A DNA stretch of 7,773 nucleotides, taken from NCBI GenBank assembly GCA_003702465.1, contig REGF01000052.1:1-7773 (forward strand). The letters are read 5' to 3'. Shown piece by piece: positions 5,403-7,773 of this stretch (positions are counted from its first letter, which is position 1; the number at the start of each line of letters is the position of its first letter). The notes under the pieces were generated by a model. That model saw nothing but the letters and a program-made list of their open reading frames with translations, searched no databases and was not told the DNA's origin. Source of the stretch: Candidatus Nitrosomarinus sp. (GTDB lineage Archaea > Thermoproteota > Nitrososphaeria > Nitrososphaerales > Nitrosopumilaceae). Both the position numbers and the translations under genes were made by a program.

Positions 5403-6791
5403 TTGTCACAAGTTTTTCATGATATTGAAAAAAAAATCATTAATTCATTAAAAGAAAATTCAATTCAGACTCCTGAAACACTTGAAAATTCAACACAACT
5501 CTCACCAGATCAAATTAGACGTGGAATTGAGTGGCTGAAATTAAAGGATTTAGCTATTGTTGATGAATCAAAATCTAGTGTAATTAGTTTGGGAAAAAAT
5601 GGACTAGACTCATTTGAAAAAGGATTACCTGAACGAAGATTATTAAATTTAGTCAAAAATGGTCCTAAAAAATTATCTGAGATTCAAAAAGAATTAGGAT
5701 TTATTTTTGGACCTGCAATTGGTTTATGTAGAAAAAATAATTGGATTGAAACTTCTTCTGATGAAATAATTCTTAAAACACTACCGTCAGAATTACCTGG
5801 TGAAAAATCTCTTCAACTAATTGGAAATAATAAATTATCTAAAGATCAAATTGATAAAACTGATTTATCCGAACTCTCAAAACGTCCTGATTTTATTATT
5901 GAAGATATAATTAAAAATAAAAAAGTAAGCTTAACTGATTCTGCAAAATCTTTAGACGTTTCAAATATTTCTGGAGCAATTGATGTTGAAGCTGAAGTTC
6001 CGGAAATTTTTGTTGCAAGAACACATCCATTAAAAGATACCATTGATGAAATTCGTGAAATCTTTGTTACTTTGGGCTTTTCTGAAATTATTGGAAACAT
6101 GACTCAATCTAGTTTTTGGAATTTTGATGCTCTATTCACTCCACAAGATCATCCTGCAAGGGAATTACAAGATACTTTCTTCTTAGATGGAATCTCTGAT
6201 AAAAAAATTGCAAATCCAGAACAAATTCGAAAAGTTTCTGACTCTCATAAAAAAAATTGGCGATATCAATGGGATATTAATGAAGCAAGAAAAATGGTTT
6301 TAAGAACTCATACTACTTGTGTAACGATAAAACATTTAGCTGAAAACAAACCTGATGAAGCACGAATATTTTCTTTAGGTAGAGTATTTAGAAATGAAAA
6401 AGTTAGTTACAAACATCTAGTTGAATTTAACCAAATAGAAGGAATTGTTGTTGGAAAAGATGCTAATTTGAGAAATTTGATGGGAATCCAAAGAGAATTC
6501 TATAAAAGAATTGGAATTACAAAAATCAAGTTTTGGCCTACATTTTTTCCATATACTGAACCGTCACTTCAAACAATGGTATACAATGAAAAATTAGGTA
6601 AGTGGATTGAATTATTTGGAATGGGAATTTTCAGACCAGAAGTAACAAAACCTCTTGGAATAACAAAACCTGTTTTAGCTTGGGGTGGAGGTATTGAAAG
6701 AATTGCTATGTTGAAATATGATTTGGATGATGTACGAGAATTCTATAATAATAATTTAGGTTGGTTAAGGAGTAATACAAAATGCCAGTAA
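5403..6791 (+). CDS. pheS: Phenylalanyl-tRNA synthetase, alpha subunit
   Basis: 462 residues. Class II catalytic subunit of the (alpha-beta)2 enzyme that charges tRNA-Phe. The N-terminus (about 1-125) has winged-helix-like segments, as in archaeal and eukaryotic PheS (TQLSPDQIRRGIEWLKLKDL at 31-50). The catalytic core runs from about 205 to 455: HPL 208-210, FWNFDALFTPQDHPARELQD (238-257), motif 2 GRVFRNE (326-332) with HLVEFNQIEG (338-347), and motif 3 GMGIFRPEV (406-414) with AWGGGIERIAML (426-437). Gln344 and Glu346 match the Phe-binding FxQxEG residues. The start is a TTG, chosen because the frame upstream has no ATG or GTG before a stop and the TATA spacing fits. It overlaps pheT by 10 nt, so the subunits are probably made together. 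Confidence 0.94.
   Translation: MSQVFHDIEKKIINSLKENSIQTPETLENSTQLSPDQIRRGIEWLKLKDLAIVDESKSSVISLGKNGLDSFEKGLPERRLLNLVKNGPKKLSEIQKELGFIFGPAIGLCRKNNWIETSSDEIILKTLPSELPGEKSLQLIGNNKLSKDQIDKTDLSELSKRPDFIIEDIIKNKKVSLTDSAKSLDVSNISGAIDVEAEVPEIFVARTHPLKDTIDEIREIFVTLGFSEIIGNMTQSSFWNFDALFTPQDHPARELQDTFFLDGISDKKIANPEQIRKVSDSHKKNWRYQWDINEARKMVLRTHTTCVTIKHLAENKPDEARIFSLGRVFRNEKVSYKHLVEFNQIEGIVVGKDANLRNLMGIQREFYKRIGITKIKFWPTFFPYTEPSLQTMVYNEKLGKWIELFGMGIFRPEVTKPLGITKPVLAWGGGIERIAMLKYDLDDVREFYNNNLGWLRSNTKCQ
6767..6772 (+). promoter_or_regulatory. Shine-Dalgarno site for pheT
   Basis: AAGGAG inside the pheS 3' end, 9 nt before the pheT ATG at 6782. It is the only clear Shine-Dalgarno ahead of a start in this window, fitting an operon-internal gene whose start is not at an mRNA 5' end. 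Confidence 0.7.
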
Positions 6792-7773
6792 TTGAATTAT
6801 CTTATTCTCGCCTCCAAAAACTAATTGGAAAAGTTTCAAAAAAACAGATTTCTGATTCATTACCTTTTTTGGGACTAGATATTGAATCTGAAGTTAAAGA
6901 TTTAGTTAGAATTGAATACAGTCCAAATCGCCCTGATTATTCAACTGATTTTGGAATTGCACTTGGATTGCAAGGTTTACTTGGTATCAAAACTGGTTTA
7001 CTAAAATTAACTGTAAAAAAATCAAAAAATTATTCAATTACTGTTAAACCATCTGTCTCAAAAATTCGTCCATTTGTGACTGGAATTATTGCTAAAAATG
7101 GTAAAATTGATGATAAAACGATTAAACAATTTATGACAATGCAAGAGGACCTTCATTTTGGAATTGGAAGAAAAAGAAAAAAATCCTCAATTGGAATACA
7201 TGATTTAGATAAAATCTCTTTTCCTTTAACCTATACAACAGTAGATAAAAATCATAAATTCATTCCATTAAATTCTGAAAAAGAACTTTCAATATCGGAA
7301 ATAATTACTGAAACTGAAACAGGCAAAGATTATGGTCATTTACTTGGACAATCATCCCAAGTTCCAATAATTATTGATTCCAATAAAAAAACAGTTTCTT
7401 TTCCTCCAATCATAAATGCTGGAATAACTACTGTAACTACCAAAACAAAAAATCTCTTTGTTGAAGTAACAGGAATCAATAAAGCTGATGCTGAAGATAT
7501 GCTTTCAGTTGTTGCAACAATTTTACAAAGTGCAGGATTTACATTAGAAATTGTTCAAATTTCTGGTGCAAAAAATTCTTCACCTAAACTAGAAGAAAGA
7601 AAAATATCTGTTGATTCCTCTTTGATTAATCAAACTCTTGGTCTAGATTTGTCAACTCCAAAAATTATTTCATCATTAAGAAAATCTAGATTAAATGCAA
7701 TTTCAAAAGGAAAAAAAATTGAATGTACTATACCTCCATATAGATTTGATATATTTGGTCCAATGGATTTAGT
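6782..7773 (+). CDS. pheT: Phenylalanyl-tRNA synthetase, beta subunit, 3' end missing
   Basis: Starts at ATG 6782, inside the last 10 nt of pheS, behind an AAGGAG site. The frame is open to the window's end (330 full codons); archaeal PheT is about 550 residues, so roughly 60% is present. It is the second subunit, needed for tRNA binding and for editing of mischarged Tyr-tRNA-Phe. Visible parts: N-terminal B1-type region with EYSPNRPDYSTDFGIALGL (45-63); B3/B4 editing region with LHFGIGRKRKKSSIGIHDLD (124-143) and FPPIINAGITTVTTKTKNLF (207-226); and the start of the B5 domain (about 274-330), ending in PPYRFDIFGPMDL, the usual PxYRxDI motif whose Asp contributes to a metal site. It lacks the bacterial N-terminal tRNA-binding OB domain, as expected for an archaeal enzyme. 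Confidence 0.94.
   Translation, partial: MPVIELSYSRLQKLIGKVSKKQISDSLPFLGLDIESEVKDLVRIEYSPNRPDYSTDFGIALGLQGLLGIKTGLLKLTVKKSKNYSITVKPSVSKIRPFVTGIIAKNGKIDDKTIKQFMTMQEDLHFGIGRKRKKSSIGIHDLDKISFPLTYTTVDKNHKFIPLNSEKELSISEIITETETGKDYGHLLGQSSQVPIIIDSNKKTVSFPPIINAGITTVTTKTKNLFVEVTGINKADAEDMLSVVATILQSAGFTLEIVQISGAKNSSPKLEERKISVDSSLINQTLGLDLSTPKIISSLRKSRLNAISKGKKIECTIPPYRFDIFGPMDL

Overview
The window looks like chromosomal DNA from a marine ammonia-oxidising archaeon of the Nitrosopumilus type (Nitrososphaerota/Thaumarchaeota). Four things point there: low G+C; two secreted proteins ending in a PEFG-CTERM tail typical of this group; archaeal-type CoaD, TrpRS and PheS/PheT; and start codons that mostly sit about 26 nt behind TATA-like boxes with no Shine-Dalgarno, as expected for leaderless archaeal mRNAs. 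The genus is an inference from memory of these families. No search was run.

Layout. (1) 1-1909: two tandem genes for exported PEFG-CTERM surface proteins, the first cut by the window's left edge. Their N-terminal halves are unrelated, but their last ~131 codons are about 97.5% identical in DNA. (2) 1910-2067: a non-coding spacer with two small inverted repeats and the coaD promoter. (3) 2068-2926: coaD (archaeal phosphopantetheine adenylyltransferase, CoA synthesis), then a 109-residue protein of unknown function. (4) 3001-3948: an Arg/Asp/Ser-rich protein with two CxxC...CxxC zinc ribbons, perfect 27-bp tandem repeats and a C-terminal HNH-like Cys4 domain. (5) Minus strand, 5351-3961: trpS followed by a 93-residue unknown protein joined by an ATGA overlap, converging on the zinc-ribbon gene. 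(6) Plus strand, 5403-7773: pheS and pheT, the two subunits of phenylalanyl-tRNA synthetase, with pheT cut by the right edge.

trpS and pheST diverge from a 51-bp spacer with one obvious TATA-like element, nearly palindromic and almost equidistant from both starts, so two aromatic aminoacyl-tRNA synthetases may share a promoter core. The most notable items are the shared 3' cassette of the PEFG genes, the repeat-bearing zinc-ribbon/HNH-like protein, and the compact trpS/pheS divergent promoter. I found no tRNA or rRNA gene, CRISPR array, transposase or clear mobile element. Nothing amounts to a demonstrably new system; the zinc-ribbon/HNH-like protein is the best candidate for undescribed biology.
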